Shown: piece by piece, positions 10,749 through 18,469 of the stretch
How positions within the stretch are numbered: position 1 is the first letter of the stretch
How the letters are laid out: each line of letters opens with the position of its first letter
Origin: DATFQE01 sp963739085
GTDB taxonomy: Bacteria > Actinomycetota > Thermoleophilia > Gaiellales > Gaiellaceae
Assembly (NCBI GenBank): GCA_963739085.1
Contig: CAVTZA010000013.1
Location: 62,001-126,000, forward strand
Direction of reading: 5' to 3'
Length of the DNA stretch: 64,000 bases
Notes under the pieces: generated by a model
What the model was told of the DNA's origin: nothing
Database searches by the model: none
The model's input: only the letters and a program-made list of their open reading frames with translations
Position numbers and translations under genes: made by a program

Positions 10749-11466
10749 GGTTCGGATGCTCGCGCTGCGCGAGATAGAGGAAGAACTCCCGGTTCCCCTT
10801 CGGGCCGGGTAGGCCCGAGTCTACGACCCCGACGGTCTCGGCCCCCCACTCCAGCGCCGCCTCGGCCGTGTCCCGTAGCACCCTCGCGTGAACGGCCGGG
10901 TCGCGGACCACGCCCTTCGGCGCGTCGCCGCGGCCGGCCTCGAACTGGGGCTTGACGAGCACGACGGCCTCCCACCCGGCACGTGCGAGCGCGAGCGCCG
11001 GTGGCAGCGCCTTGCGGATGCTGATGAAGGACACGTCCGCAACGACCAGGTCGGGGGCGTACGGGAGGCTCGTGAGTTCGCGCGCGTTCGTCCGCTCGAG
11101 CACCGTCACGCGTGGATCCTCCCGGACGCGCGGGTGCAGCTGGCCGTAGCCGACGTCGAGCGCGATCACGCGGGCCGCGCCGCGCTGGAGCAGCACGTCC
11201 GTGAAGCCGCCGGTCGAGGCGCCGACGTCGAGCGCGTCGCGGCCTGCCGGATCGACCCCGAAGGCATCGAGCGCGTGGGCCAGCTTCTCGCCGCCGCGGG
11301 ACACGTACCGGGGCGGGCGCTCGACCGTCAGCGGCGCGTCCTCGGCGAGTTGCTCGCCGGCCTTGCTGTGGCCGAGCACGAGCCCGGCGAGCACGAGCGC
11401 CTGCGCCTGCGCACGGCTCTCCGCGAGGCCGCGCTCGACGAGAAGGATGTCGAGCCGCTTCTTCAC
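10705..11466 (-). CDS. tlyA: TlyA family rRNA methyltransferase / hemolysin-type protein
   Basis: The 253-residue protein has an N-terminal S4 RNA-binding domain (KKRLDILLVERGLAESRAQA) and an FtsJ/RrmJ-type methyltransferase domain with the SAM motif LDVGASTGGFTDVLLQRGA near residue 87, followed by LVKPQFEAG. In M. tuberculosis TlyA 2'-O-methylates 16S and 23S rRNA. I use GTG at 11466 because the S4 domain begins there; the open frame continues upstream but without similarity. Substrate in this organism is inferred from the family. Confidence 0.92.
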   Translation of the reverse strand: MKKRLDILLVERGLAESRAQAQALVLAGLVLGHSKAGEQLAEDAPLTVERPPRYVSRGGEKLAHALDAFGVDPAGRDALDVGASTGGFTDVLLQRGAARVIALDVGYGQLHPRVREDPRVTVLERTNARELTSLPYAPDLVVADVSFISIRKALPPALALARAGWEAVVLVKPQFEAGRGDAPKGVVRDPAVHARVLRDTAEAALEWGAETVGVVDSGLPGPKGNREFFLYLAQREHPNRADDIDSWIERAVG

Positions 11467-11555
11467 GCCGCGGAGGCTAACGCTCGACGGTCGGGCACAC
11501 ATTCGGCACGAAGTCGACACTCCTCGGTCAATGCTCGCTCGATAGCGTGCTCGTA

Positions 11556-11574
11556 GGGGCACCCGGGGTGCCCC
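11556..11574. other. GC-rich hairpin between the polyprenyl synthase gene and tlyA
   Basis: GGGGCACC and GGTGCCCC flank a 3-base loop, giving a perfect 8-bp stem about 40 bases past the polyprenyl synthase stop. No T-run follows on either strand, so a classic intrinsic terminator is doubtful. The rest of the 149-base gap shows no gene. Confidence 0.4.
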
Positions 11575-11615
11575 TGGGGGCGCGTTGGCGTAGATTCGGG
11601 CTCGACGACCGACGC

Positions 11616-12386
11616 TCAGCCGGTTCTGACCGCCAGGCCGGCGACGATCTCCTCGAGCACGGACGTGTCCGCCTGGATCTCGCTGAGCCGCGCGCGGGCA
11701 CGCTCGGCCGCCTCGTCGGCGAGCCTCCGCGCGACCTCGGGCCCGTGGACCACGGCCGTGCCGTCGCCGTCGAGGATGTCGTCCACGATCTGGAAGAGCG
11801 GCCCGAGCTCTTCGCCGAACGCGCGCCACTGTGCCTGCTCTGTCTCCTCCACCCCTGCGACCCACAGGCCGCAGGCGACGCACCCGGCGAACAGGCGACC
11901 GGTTTTGAGGCGATGCATCGCGGCGAGGTCGCCGTCGTCGCCGGCGATGTCCCGTGCCTGGCCGCCGATCATCCCGAGCACCGCCTCGACGAGCTCGCGC
12001 GCGATGGCCGGATCGCCATACGACAGCGCCAGCCGACCGGCCTCGCCCAGCAGCGCATCGCCGGCCAGGATGGCGTTCGCCTCCCCGAACGCGACGTGCG
12101 TGCTCGGCCTCCCCCGCCGCTCGTCGTCGTCGTCGAGCGCCGGAAGGTCGTCGTGGACGAGCGAGAAGGTGTGCACGAGCTCGATCGCTGCGCCGGCCGG
12201 GAGCGCCTCCTCGGGGTCCGCGCCGGCTGCCTCCGCGGTGGCGAGGCACAGAACCGGCCGCAAGCGCTTACCGCCGCCGTCGAGGGCGTAGCGCATCGCC
12301 TGCCGGAGCGCGCCGAGGTCCTCGGAAAGCTCGAGCTCGTCCAGGTACGCCTCGACGAGCGCGCGCAGCTCGTCAACCCGGTGCAT
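11616..12386 (-). CDS. Polyprenyl (farnesyl/geranylgeranyl) diphosphate synthase
   Basis: The 256-residue protein condenses allylic diphosphates with isopentenyl diphosphate. It has GGGKRLRP near residue 37, the first Asp-rich motif DDLPALDDDD near 78, a GQARDIAG segment near 143, and the second motif FQIVDDILDGDG near 200. The first motif is the longer DDxxxxD type usual in bacterial IspA/CrtE proteins. Chain length (C15 or C20) cannot be decided by eye. It overlaps xseB by 14 bases, the usual xseB-ispA pairing; no dxs follows, tlyA comes next. Confidence 0.92.
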   Translation of the reverse strand: MHRVDELRALVEAYLDELELSEDLGALRQAMRYALDGGGKRLRPVLCLATAEAAGADPEEALPAGAAIELVHTFSLVHDDLPALDDDDERRGRPSTHVAFGEANAILAGDALLGEAGRLALSYGDPAIARELVEAVLGMIGGQARDIAGDDGDLAAMHRLKTGRLFAGCVACGLWVAGVEETEQAQWRAFGEELGPLFQIVDDILDGDGTAVVHGPEVARRLADEAAERARARLSEIQADTSVLEEIVAGLAVRTG

Positions 12387-12564
12387 CGGCCTCCCGCTTG
12401 GCGCGAGTCAGCTCGGTCTCGACCTCGCGCGCGAGCTCGGAGAGCTGGCCGAGCACCTCGATCGCAGCCTCGGGGTCGGTCGTGCTCTCGAGCTTCACCC
12501 GCGCTTCCTCGAGCCGCTCCAGTAGCTCCTCCGCCCGCTTCAACGACTCCTCTGCAGCGCTCAT
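12373..12564 (-). CDS. xseB: Exodeoxyribonuclease VII small subunit
   Basis: The 63-residue protein is almost all helix, with the family core SLKRAEELLERLEEARVKLE. XseB binds the C-terminus of XseA to form exonuclease VII, which degrades single-stranded DNA. The large subunit gene is not in the window. It overlaps nusB and the polyprenyl synthase gene at its two ends. Confidence 0.88.
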   Translation of the reverse strand: MSAAEESLKRAEELLERLEEARVKLESTTDPEAAIEVLGQLSELAREVETELTRAKREADAPG

Positions 12565-12941
12565 GCCGCCCTCTCCCTCGCGATTGCCCCCAGGATCCCG
12601 TTCACCAGCTTCCCCGCCTCGTCGGAGGCGTACCGCTTCGCGAGCGCAACCGCTTCCGCAATCGCTACCTCCGGCGGCACGGAGCCGGTCTCGAGCTCGT
12701 ACACGCCGATGCGCAGCACGTTGCGCTCGACCGCGCCGAGCCGGTCTGCCGTCCAGCCCTCCGCCGCCTCCGTGATTCGCTCGTCCAGCTCACCGGCGCG
12801 AAGCGCGACGGCCTCGGCGGTCTCGAGCGCGAACGGGTCGACCTCGCCCTCGTGCGGCGGCGCGAGCGGCTCGCCGGTCACATCCCAGCGGTAGAGCATG
12901 AACAGGGTCGCGCGGCGTGCGGCGCGGCGGCCGGCCATCAA
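12561..12941 (-). CDS. nusB: Transcription antitermination factor NusB
   Basis: The 126-residue all-helical protein begins GRRAARRATLFMLYRWDVTG, and its C-terminal half contains VLRIGVYEL, VAIAEAVALAKRYASDEAGKL and VNGILGAIAR, the conserved NusB core. With NusE it binds boxA RNA during rRNA transcription. It overlaps accC by 4 bases (ATGA) and xseB by 4. Location near efp and aro genes is common in Gram-positive bacteria. Confidence 0.94.
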   Translation of the reverse strand: MMAGRRAARRATLFMLYRWDVTGEPLAPPHEGEVDPFALETAEAVALRAGELDERITEAAEGWTADRLGAVERNVLRIGVYELETGSVPPEVAIAEAVALAKRYASDEAGKLVNGILGAIARERAA

Positions 12942-14299
12942 CGGGCTCCCGTGAGCGCGGGCAGCCGGGCCCCTGCCTCGGCCAGGAAGCTCGTGGAGTA
13001 CCGGCCCGACTGGAACTCCTCACTCCGAAGGATGTCCCGCGCCGCCGCGATCGTGGTCGGGACGCCGGCCACCTCGAACTCCGAGAGCGCGCGAACGCCG
13101 CGGGCGATCGCGGACGGCCGGTCGGCATCCCAGACGATCAGCTTCGCGAGCAGCGAGTCGTAGTACGGCGGAATCGTCGTGCCCTCGGTGACGGACGAGT
13201 CCACCCGCACTCCGGGGCCGAGCGGCGGGCGGAAGCGCTCGAGCGTCCCGGGCGTGGGCAGGAAGTCGCGCGTCGGATCCTCGGCGTTGACGCGGATCTC
13301 GATCGCGTGACCCCGCCTCGGCGCGCGCCCGGTCAGCTCGAGCCGGTCGCCGGCGGCAACCCGCAGCTGCTGGCGAACGAGGTCGATGCCCGTGACGAGC
13401 TCGGTGACCGGATGCTCGACCTGCAGCCGCGCATTCAGCTCGAGGAAGTAGAAGCTGCCGTCCGGGCCGAGCAGGAACTCGAACGTGCCGGCGTTTCGAT
13501 AGCCGAGATGGTGGCAAGCGGTTTCGGCAGACGCTTCCATCCGCTCGCGGAGATCCGCGTCGAGCGCCGGCGAGGGCGACTCCTCGATCAGCTTCTGGTG
13601 ACGACGCTGGATCGAGCACTCGCGCTCGCCCAGCGTGAGTACGTTGCCGTACGCGTCGCCCATGACCTGGATCTCGACGTGCCGGGCCGGCGCAACCGCT
13701 TTCTCGACGTACAGGCTGCCGTCGCCGAACGAGGCCTCTGCCTCGCCGGAAGCGGTTGCGTACGCGCTTTCGAGCTCCTCGGGGCCTGCCACGAGACGCA
13801 TGCCTTTGCCGCCTCCACCTGCGGCCGCCTTCAGCAGCACCGGATAGCCCGCCTCCTCTGCTGCAGCACTCGCCTCGGCGAGGGTCGCCGGTCCCTTGGT
13901 GCCCGGGACGAGCGGCAGCCCGGCCGCGGCCATCTCCTGCTTGGCGACGCTCTTGTCGCCCATGCGCGCGAGCGTCTCGGGAGTCGGCCCGATGAACACG
14001 AGTTCGTTCTCGGCGCAGGCCTGGGCGAACGCGGGATTCTCGGCCAGGAAGCCCCAGCCGGGATGGACGGCCTCGCAGCGCGTCGTTTCGGCCGCGCCGA
14101 TCAGGGCTGGGATCTTCAGGTAGCTCTCGCTCGCGGACGGCGGGCCGATGCAGACCGCACGGTCGGCGAGCGCCACGTGCAGCGAGTCCCGGTCGGCGGT
14201 CGAATAGACGGCCACCGCCTCGATTCCGAGCTCGTGCAGCGAACGAATGACCCGGACGGCCACCTCTCCGCGGTTGCCGACGAGGACGCGGTCGAACAT
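12938..14299 (-). CDS. accC: Biotin carboxylase
   Basis: The 453-residue protein carboxylates the biotin of a carrier protein using ATP and bicarbonate. It has the N-terminal domain (FDRVLVGNRGEVAVRVIRSL), the ATP-grasp glycine loop AAAGGGGKGMRLV near residue 160, EFLLGPDGSFYFLELNARLQ near 275, and the VEHPVTE catalytic stretch with RxxVE-type residues. It overlaps the stop of the following carrier fusion gene as TGATG, which implies equimolar expression with that protein. It would supply the first half-reaction of acetyl-CoA carboxylase. Confidence 0.95.
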   Translation of the reverse strand: MFDRVLVGNRGEVAVRVIRSLHELGIEAVAVYSTADRDSLHVALADRAVCIGPPSASESYLKIPALIGAAETTRCEAVHPGWGFLAENPAFAQACAENELVFIGPTPETLARMGDKSVAKQEMAAAGLPLVPGTKGPATLAEASAAAEEAGYPVLLKAAAGGGGKGMRLVAGPEELESAYATASGEAEASFGDGSLYVEKAVAPARHVEIQVMGDAYGNVLTLGERECSIQRRHQKLIEESPSPALDADLRERMEASAETACHHLGYRNAGTFEFLLGPDGSFYFLELNARLQVEHPVTELVTGIDLVRQQLRVAAGDRLELTGRAPRRGHAIEIRVNAEDPTRDFLPTPGTLERFRPPLGPGVRVDSSVTEGTTIPPYYDSLLAKLIVWDADRPSAIARGVRALSEFEVAGVPTTIAAARDILRSEEFQSGRYSTSFLAEAGARLPALTGAR

Positions 14300-16110
14300 C
14301 AGACCGCGTCGAGCGGCCGCCCGAGCAGCGGCTCGAGCTCGAACAGCAGCTGCCCGTACTCGACCGGATCGCCGTTCTCGACGTTGATCGACCGCACGGT
14401 GCCCTCGATATCGGCCTTGACCTCGTTCATCAGCTTCATCGCCTCGAGGATGCAGAGGGTCTGACCCGACGCAACCGTGTCTCCCTCGGAGACGAACGGC
14501 GGCGCGCCCGGCTGCGGGGCGCGGTAGAAGGTGCCGACCATCGGGGCCTCGACACGGACGACGCCGTCCGACGGCGGCGACACCGGCGCAGGCTCCGCCT
14601 CGACGGGTGCGGCGAGCGCTCCGGCCTCGACGGGTTCCGGGACCCGCTCCTCGGTGCGCCGCACCGAGACGCGCATCCCCGCCTCCTCGATCGATAGCTC
14701 GCCGACCCCCGATTCCTGCACGATTCGGACGAGCTCGCGAATGCGCTCGGCACGGGTTTGGTCGACGCCGCCGGCGACGAGCGACTCGTCGCGGCGGCCG
14801 CGGCTGCGGATCTTCTCCAGGAGCGGCTCCGACTCGTCGCCGAAGAGGGCGAGCAGCAGGAGTTCCTCCTCGCTCGATGCCAGGCCCTCCGCCTGGTCGC
14901 GGATCTCGTCCAGGCCGGAGGCGGCCTCCTGGACCGGCTCGCTGCGCGAGAGCAGCTTCGACGCGCGCTGTACGGAAGGATCGACCGGCGCAGGCGGTGT
15001 CCCGAAGGCGCCGTCGATGAGCGCGCGAAGTTCATCGACGATCAGGTTGTAACGCGTGGACGAGAGCACGTGGAGCAGCGCCTGCGAGCCAAGGATCTGG
15101 CCGATCGGCGCGGCGAGCGGCGGCCAGCCCACCTCGCTGCGGATGCGGGCGAGCTCGTCGAGCACCTCGTCGATCCGGTCGCCCGCAGCGTGCGTCCGCA
15201 GCTGCGAGCCGAGGGCCGCGACGAGTCCGGCGGGCAGGTTGTGCTGCGCGGCGCGGACGGCGATCCGCGGCGCGAGCGGGGTCACGGGCTCGTCGCCGAT
15301 GTGCTCGTCGACGAGGTCGGCGGCGCGCCAAAGCGCTTCCACGTCTACGTCGTTGTCGAAGCCGAGGCCCTTCAGCGCCTGCGCGAGCGCCTCGCCTGAG
15401 ACCCGGTGCAGCGTCAGCGCCACCGGATAGACGGCGCAGGCGATCCGATCGGCTCCGGCGCGCGCCGCCTCGAGCGCCGCGGCGAGTGCGTTGCCGGCCG
15501 CTCCCTGACAGTAGATGCCCACCGGAAGCCCCGTTGCCTCGCCGATCGCGTCCACGAGCTCGTGGGCGCGGTGCGGCTCGAGCGACCCGGAGGGGTCGTG
15601 GAGCATGACCCGCACCGCGCCGATCTCGGGGAGCTTCCGCGCCTGCTCGACGAGCGTCTCGGTCTCGCCGGTGCGACCGGGGCTGTAGATCAGGCCGGCA
15701 TCGAACTCGCGGTCTGCGTCGGTGATCGCCTCGCCGGCTTCGCGCAGGTTCTCGACGTCGTTGAGCGGGTCGTGCAGGCGAAAGACGTCGATGCCGCTCT
15801 CGGCCGCGCTGGCGACGAAGCGGCGGGCGAAGTCGCCGCCGACGGGGCGCGAGCCGACGAGAAATCGCCCACGGAGCGCCAACCCGAGCGGGGTATTGGT
15901 GCGTGCCTTGAGCGCGCGGATGCGCTCCCATGGGCTCTCGACGCCGCCACGGACGGCGCTGTGGAAGACACCGCCGCCGGAGACCTCGAGGTAAGCGAAC
16001 CCGGCGCCGTCGAGGATCTCGGCGAGCTCGAGGATCGCCGCGGTCGGAAGGCGCCCGGCGAGCGGCTCCTGCGAGAGGAGGCGAATCGTGGTGTCGACGA
16101 GCGCTGGCAC
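14299..16110 (-). CDS. Degenerate carboxyltransferase (PycB/OadA-like) domain fused to AccB-type biotin carrier
   Basis: The 603-residue protein has three parts. Residues 1-290 form an HMGL/carboxyltransferase TIM barrel (DTTIR..., GIDVFRLHDPLND, GNALAAALEAARAGAD). Residues 290-430 resemble the PYC/OADA C-terminal domain. Residues 455-600 form a full AccB, with an IRELVRIVQESGVGELSIEE helper segment, a Pro/Ala linker, APMVGTFYRAPQPG, and the biotinylation site EAMKLMNE. The barrel lacks the catalytic metal set: the Asp of RDAHQS is Leu, the carboxylated Lys is His (LHDPSG), and the HxH motif reads YCQ. So it is probably not a working pyruvate or oxaloacetate carboxyltransferase but a carrier for AccC. 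Its role is inferred. Confidence 0.8.
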   Translation of the reverse strand: MPALVDTTIRLLSQEPLAGRLPTAAILELAEILDGAGFAYLEVSGGGVFHSAVRGGVESPWERIRALKARTNTPLGLALRGRFLVGSRPVGGDFARRFVASAAESGIDVFRLHDPLNDVENLREAGEAITDADREFDAGLIYSPGRTGETETLVEQARKLPEIGAVRVMLHDPSGSLEPHRAHELVDAIGEATGLPVGIYCQGAAGNALAAALEAARAGADRIACAVYPVALTLHRVSGEALAQALKGLGFDNDVDVEALWRAADLVDEHIGDEPVTPLAPRIAVRAAQHNLPAGLVAALGSQLRTHAAGDRIDEVLDELARIRSEVGWPPLAAPIGQILGSQALLHVLSSTRYNLIVDELRALIDGAFGTPPAPVDPSVQRASKLLSRSEPVQEAASGLDEIRDQAEGLASSEEELLLLALFGDESEPLLEKIRSRGRRDESLVAGGVDQTRAERIRELVRIVQESGVGELSIEEAGMRVSVRRTEERVPEPVEAGALAAPVEAEPAPVSPPSDGVVRVEAPMVGTFYRAPQPGAPPFVSEGDTVASGQTLCILEAMKLMNEVKADIEGTVRSINVENGDPVEYGQLLFELEPLLGRPLDAV

Positions 16111-16254
16111 TGCGTGGCAGAGGTTAACCGGGGCCGTGGCGACAGCCGGGACCCATCCCTAACCCCCACCCACCCGGGGATCAATCGCAGGGTACGTGCG
16201 CGGGCGTCACGAGAGGCGCGCGCCTCCGTGCCGACTCTGTGAAAACGCGAGCTC

Positions 16255-16821
16255 TCAGGCGCGGGAGATGTAGCGCCGCTCACGCGGGTCGACCTTGATG
16301 CGGTCGCCTGTGTTCACGAACAGCGGGACCTGCACGATTGCGCCCGTCTCGAGCGTCGCCGGCTTCGTCACGTTCGAGACCGTGTCGCCGCGGACGCCGG
16401 GCTCGGTCTCGGCGACGGCGAGCTCGACCGACGAGGGCAGCTGCACCCCGGACGGCTTCCCGTCGATCGTCAGCATCTGCACCATCGACGACGGCTCCAG
16501 GAAGTCGAGCGCGTCCGAGACGGAGTCGCGCGCGAGTGAGAACTGCTCGTAGGTCTCCTGGTCCATGAAGACGACGTCGTCGCCGGAGTCGTAGAGGTAC
16601 TGCGCGTTCTTCACCTCGGTGTGCACGCGCGGGAACTTCTCGCCGGCGCGAAACGTCCGGTCGACGACGGCGCCGGAGTCGATGTTCTTCACCTTCGTGC
16701 GCACGAACGCCCCGCCCTTGCCGGGCTTGACGTGCTGGAACCCGACGATGCGCCACACGCCCCCGTCGAGCTCGATGTGCATGCCGTTCTTGAACTGGTT
16801 GGTGTTGACGACCTCGGCCAT
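16255..16821 (-). CDS. efp: Elongation factor P
   Basis: EF-P rescues ribosomes stalled on polyproline. The 188-residue protein has the N-terminal KOW-like domain with HVKPGKGGAFVRTKVKN, where the tip Lys (PGKGG) is the modifiable position, and two OB-type domains ending with TGDRIKVDPRERRYISRA. Length is typical. It precedes the carrier fusion gene by 144 bases that show no gene; a separate transcript is possible. The 176 bases upstream of it toward the peptidase stop also hold no gene. Confidence 0.97.
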   Translation of the reverse strand: MAEVVNTNQFKNGMHIELDGGVWRIVGFQHVKPGKGGAFVRTKVKNIDSGAVVDRTFRAGEKFPRVHTEVKNAQYLYDSGDDVVFMDQETYEQFSLARDSVSDALDFLEPSSMVQMLTIDGKPSGVQLPSSVELAVAETEPGVRGDTVSNVTKPATLETGAIVQVPLFVNTGDRIKVDPRERRYISRA

Positions 16822-16997
16822 CGGCGCGCCAGTGTAGTGCCTCGTCCGGTGATGTCGCCCCGCTCGTGGCGGTTCGAGAGTGCATCAGGCAAGGACGCAG
16901 GGAGTGTTCGTATCAGTGAGATACGGGCACGACCGAGGACGCCGCATGATGTGCTCTCGGGCCGCCAGGGGTGATGGCGTCATTGCCGGATGGGGCA

Positions 16998-18035
16998 CTA
17001 ATGAACGGTCGTCAGCTGCTTCGGGAACGTGGTCAGCACCTCGGGCTCGCCGTCCGTCACGACGACGAGGTCCTCGATGCGGATGCCTCCGAGACCGCTG
17101 AGGTAGATGCCCGGCTCGACCGTGACGACGTTGCCGGCCGCGAGCACGCTCGCCGACTCCGGCGCCAGCCTCGGATCCTCGTGGACGAGCAGGCCGACGC
17201 CGTGACCGAGCCCGTGGCCGAAGGCGTCGCCGAACCCGGCCGCCTCGATCCGCCGCCGCGCGACGCCGTCCACGTCCTCCCCACGTGCGTCCGCCCGCAC
17301 CGCCGCGAGTGACTCTTCCTGCGCGGCCAGGCAGACCTCGTACGCCTCGGCGAGCCGGTCGGGTAGCGGGCCCGTGGCGAAGGTACGCGTGCAGTCGGAG
17401 CAATAGCCGTCGACGACGCAGCCTGTGTCGACCACGACCGTCTGACCCGGCCCGATCTCGCGATCGCCGGGCTCCGTGTGCGGGCGCGCGCCGTTCGCGC
17501 CGGCCGCCACCGTCACGGGAAATGCCTCGCCTTCCGCGCCGAGCTCGTGGAAGAGCGCCGTGATCCGCCAGGCGAGCTCGCGTTCCGTCCGGCCGACGAA
17601 CTGCACGGCGGCGAGCTGCTCGTACATGCGGTTCGTGATCGACGCCGCGGCACGGATCGCCCGCAGCTCGCGATCGTCCTTGACGGCTCGCAACTCCTCG
17701 ACGAGCCCGCGGCGCGGCACCAGCTCGACCTCGCCCTGCGCGAGCGTCTCCCACGACGCGTACGTGATCGCGCTCGACTCGAAGCCGATTCGCCCGCCGA
17801 GCAGCTCCGCGAGGTTCGCGTAGAGGTTTCGCTTCATCAGCTCGACCTCGACGCCCTCCAGCGCACGGGCGCCCTCGGCGTAGCGGAAGTCGGTGAACAG
17901 GCGCACTCGTGTGGGCTCGACGAGGAGCGCCGCGTTCGAGCTCACGAAACCGCTCAGATAGCGCACGTTCGCGGGCGCGGTGACGAGGAGCGGCTCCTCC
18001 AGCGATTCCCGCAGCCTGTCGACGCGCTCGTTCAT
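16998..18035 (-). CDS. Xaa-Pro aminopeptidase / prolidase-type M24 peptidase
   Basis: The 345-residue protein has a creatinase-like N-domain (YLSGFVSSNAALLV) and a pita-bread M24 domain. The five metal ligands are visible: VVVDTG (Asp), YCSDCTRTFATG (Asp), GHGLGHGVGLLVHE (His), VTVEPGIYL (Glu) and GGIRIEDLVVV (Glu). It cleaves X-Pro bonds in the cytoplasm. The ATG at 18035 overlaps the aroQ stop by 4 bases. Position between aroQ and efp is the familiar pepQ-efp arrangement. Confidence 0.93.
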   Translation of the reverse strand: MNERVDRLRESLEEPLLVTAPANVRYLSGFVSSNAALLVEPTRVRLFTDFRYAEGARALEGVEVELMKRNLYANLAELLGGRIGFESSAITYASWETLAQGEVELVPRRGLVEELRAVKDDRELRAIRAAASITNRMYEQLAAVQFVGRTERELAWRITALFHELGAEGEAFPVTVAAGANGARPHTEPGDREIGPGQTVVVDTGCVVDGYCSDCTRTFATGPLPDRLAEAYEVCLAAQEESLAAVRADARGEDVDGVARRRIEAAGFGDAFGHGLGHGVGLLVHEDPRLAPESASVLAAGNVVTVEPGIYLSGLGGIRIEDLVVVTDGEPEVLTTFPKQLTTVH

Positions 18036-18460
18036 GCGCTCTCCGCCAGGAACTCGAGCGCCTTGCGGTAGCCGTTGGGCCCCTGGCCCATGACGCGCGA
18101 GGCCGCAATGTCGGCGATCACGGAGTGGCGGCGCCACTCCTCGCGCTCCTCGACGTTCGACAGATGGACCTCGACGATCGGCACGTCGAACAGCTCGAGC
18201 GCATCGTGGATCGCGTAGCTGTAGTGAGTCCACGCAGCTGGGTTCGCGACCACGCCCTCCGCCCAGTCGAGCGCCTCGTGGCACCACCGGACGTACTCGC
18301 CCTCGTCGTTCGTCTGCCGGCAGATCGCGCTCATGCCCAGCTCGGCCGCCCACTCGTAGATCCGGCTCTCGAGCTCCTCGAGGCTGAGCCCGCCGTAGAG
18401 GCCCGGATCCCGGCGGCCGAGAACGTCGAGATTGACGCCGTTCAGGACGATCACCCGCAC
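18032..18460 (-). CDS. aroQ: 3-dehydroquinate dehydratase, type II
   Basis: AroQ dehydrates 3-dehydroquinate to 3-dehydroshikimate. The 142-residue protein begins VIVLNGVNLDVLGRRDPGLYG, with the catalytic Tyr and the flexible lid Arg, and has CRQTNDEGEYV, NPAAWTHYSYAIHDAL, and HLSNVEEREEWRRHS, the type II signatures. It starts with a GTG only 9 bases past the aroK-aroB stop, and TAGAGT lies just upstream of the GTG, so it may also be transcribed on its own. Confidence 0.94.
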   Translation of the reverse strand: MRVIVLNGVNLDVLGRRDPGLYGGLSLEELESRIYEWAAELGMSAICRQTNDEGEYVRWCHEALDWAEGVVANPAAWTHYSYAIHDALELFDVPIVEVHLSNVEEREEWRRHSVIADIAASRVMGQGPNGYRKALEFLAESA

Positions 18461-18469
18461 GGCGAGACT

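Noticed and set aside
8772..10955. Very long plus-strand open frame opposite recN and nadK
   Set aside because: Its residue composition (Arg, Glu, Ala, Leu without motifs) is that of an antisense shadow in GC-rich DNA, while the opposite strand carries clear RecN and NAD kinase motifs.
11556..11574. Strong intrinsic terminator after the polyprenyl synthase gene
   Set aside because: The stem is perfect but no T-run follows on either strand; listed only as a hairpin.
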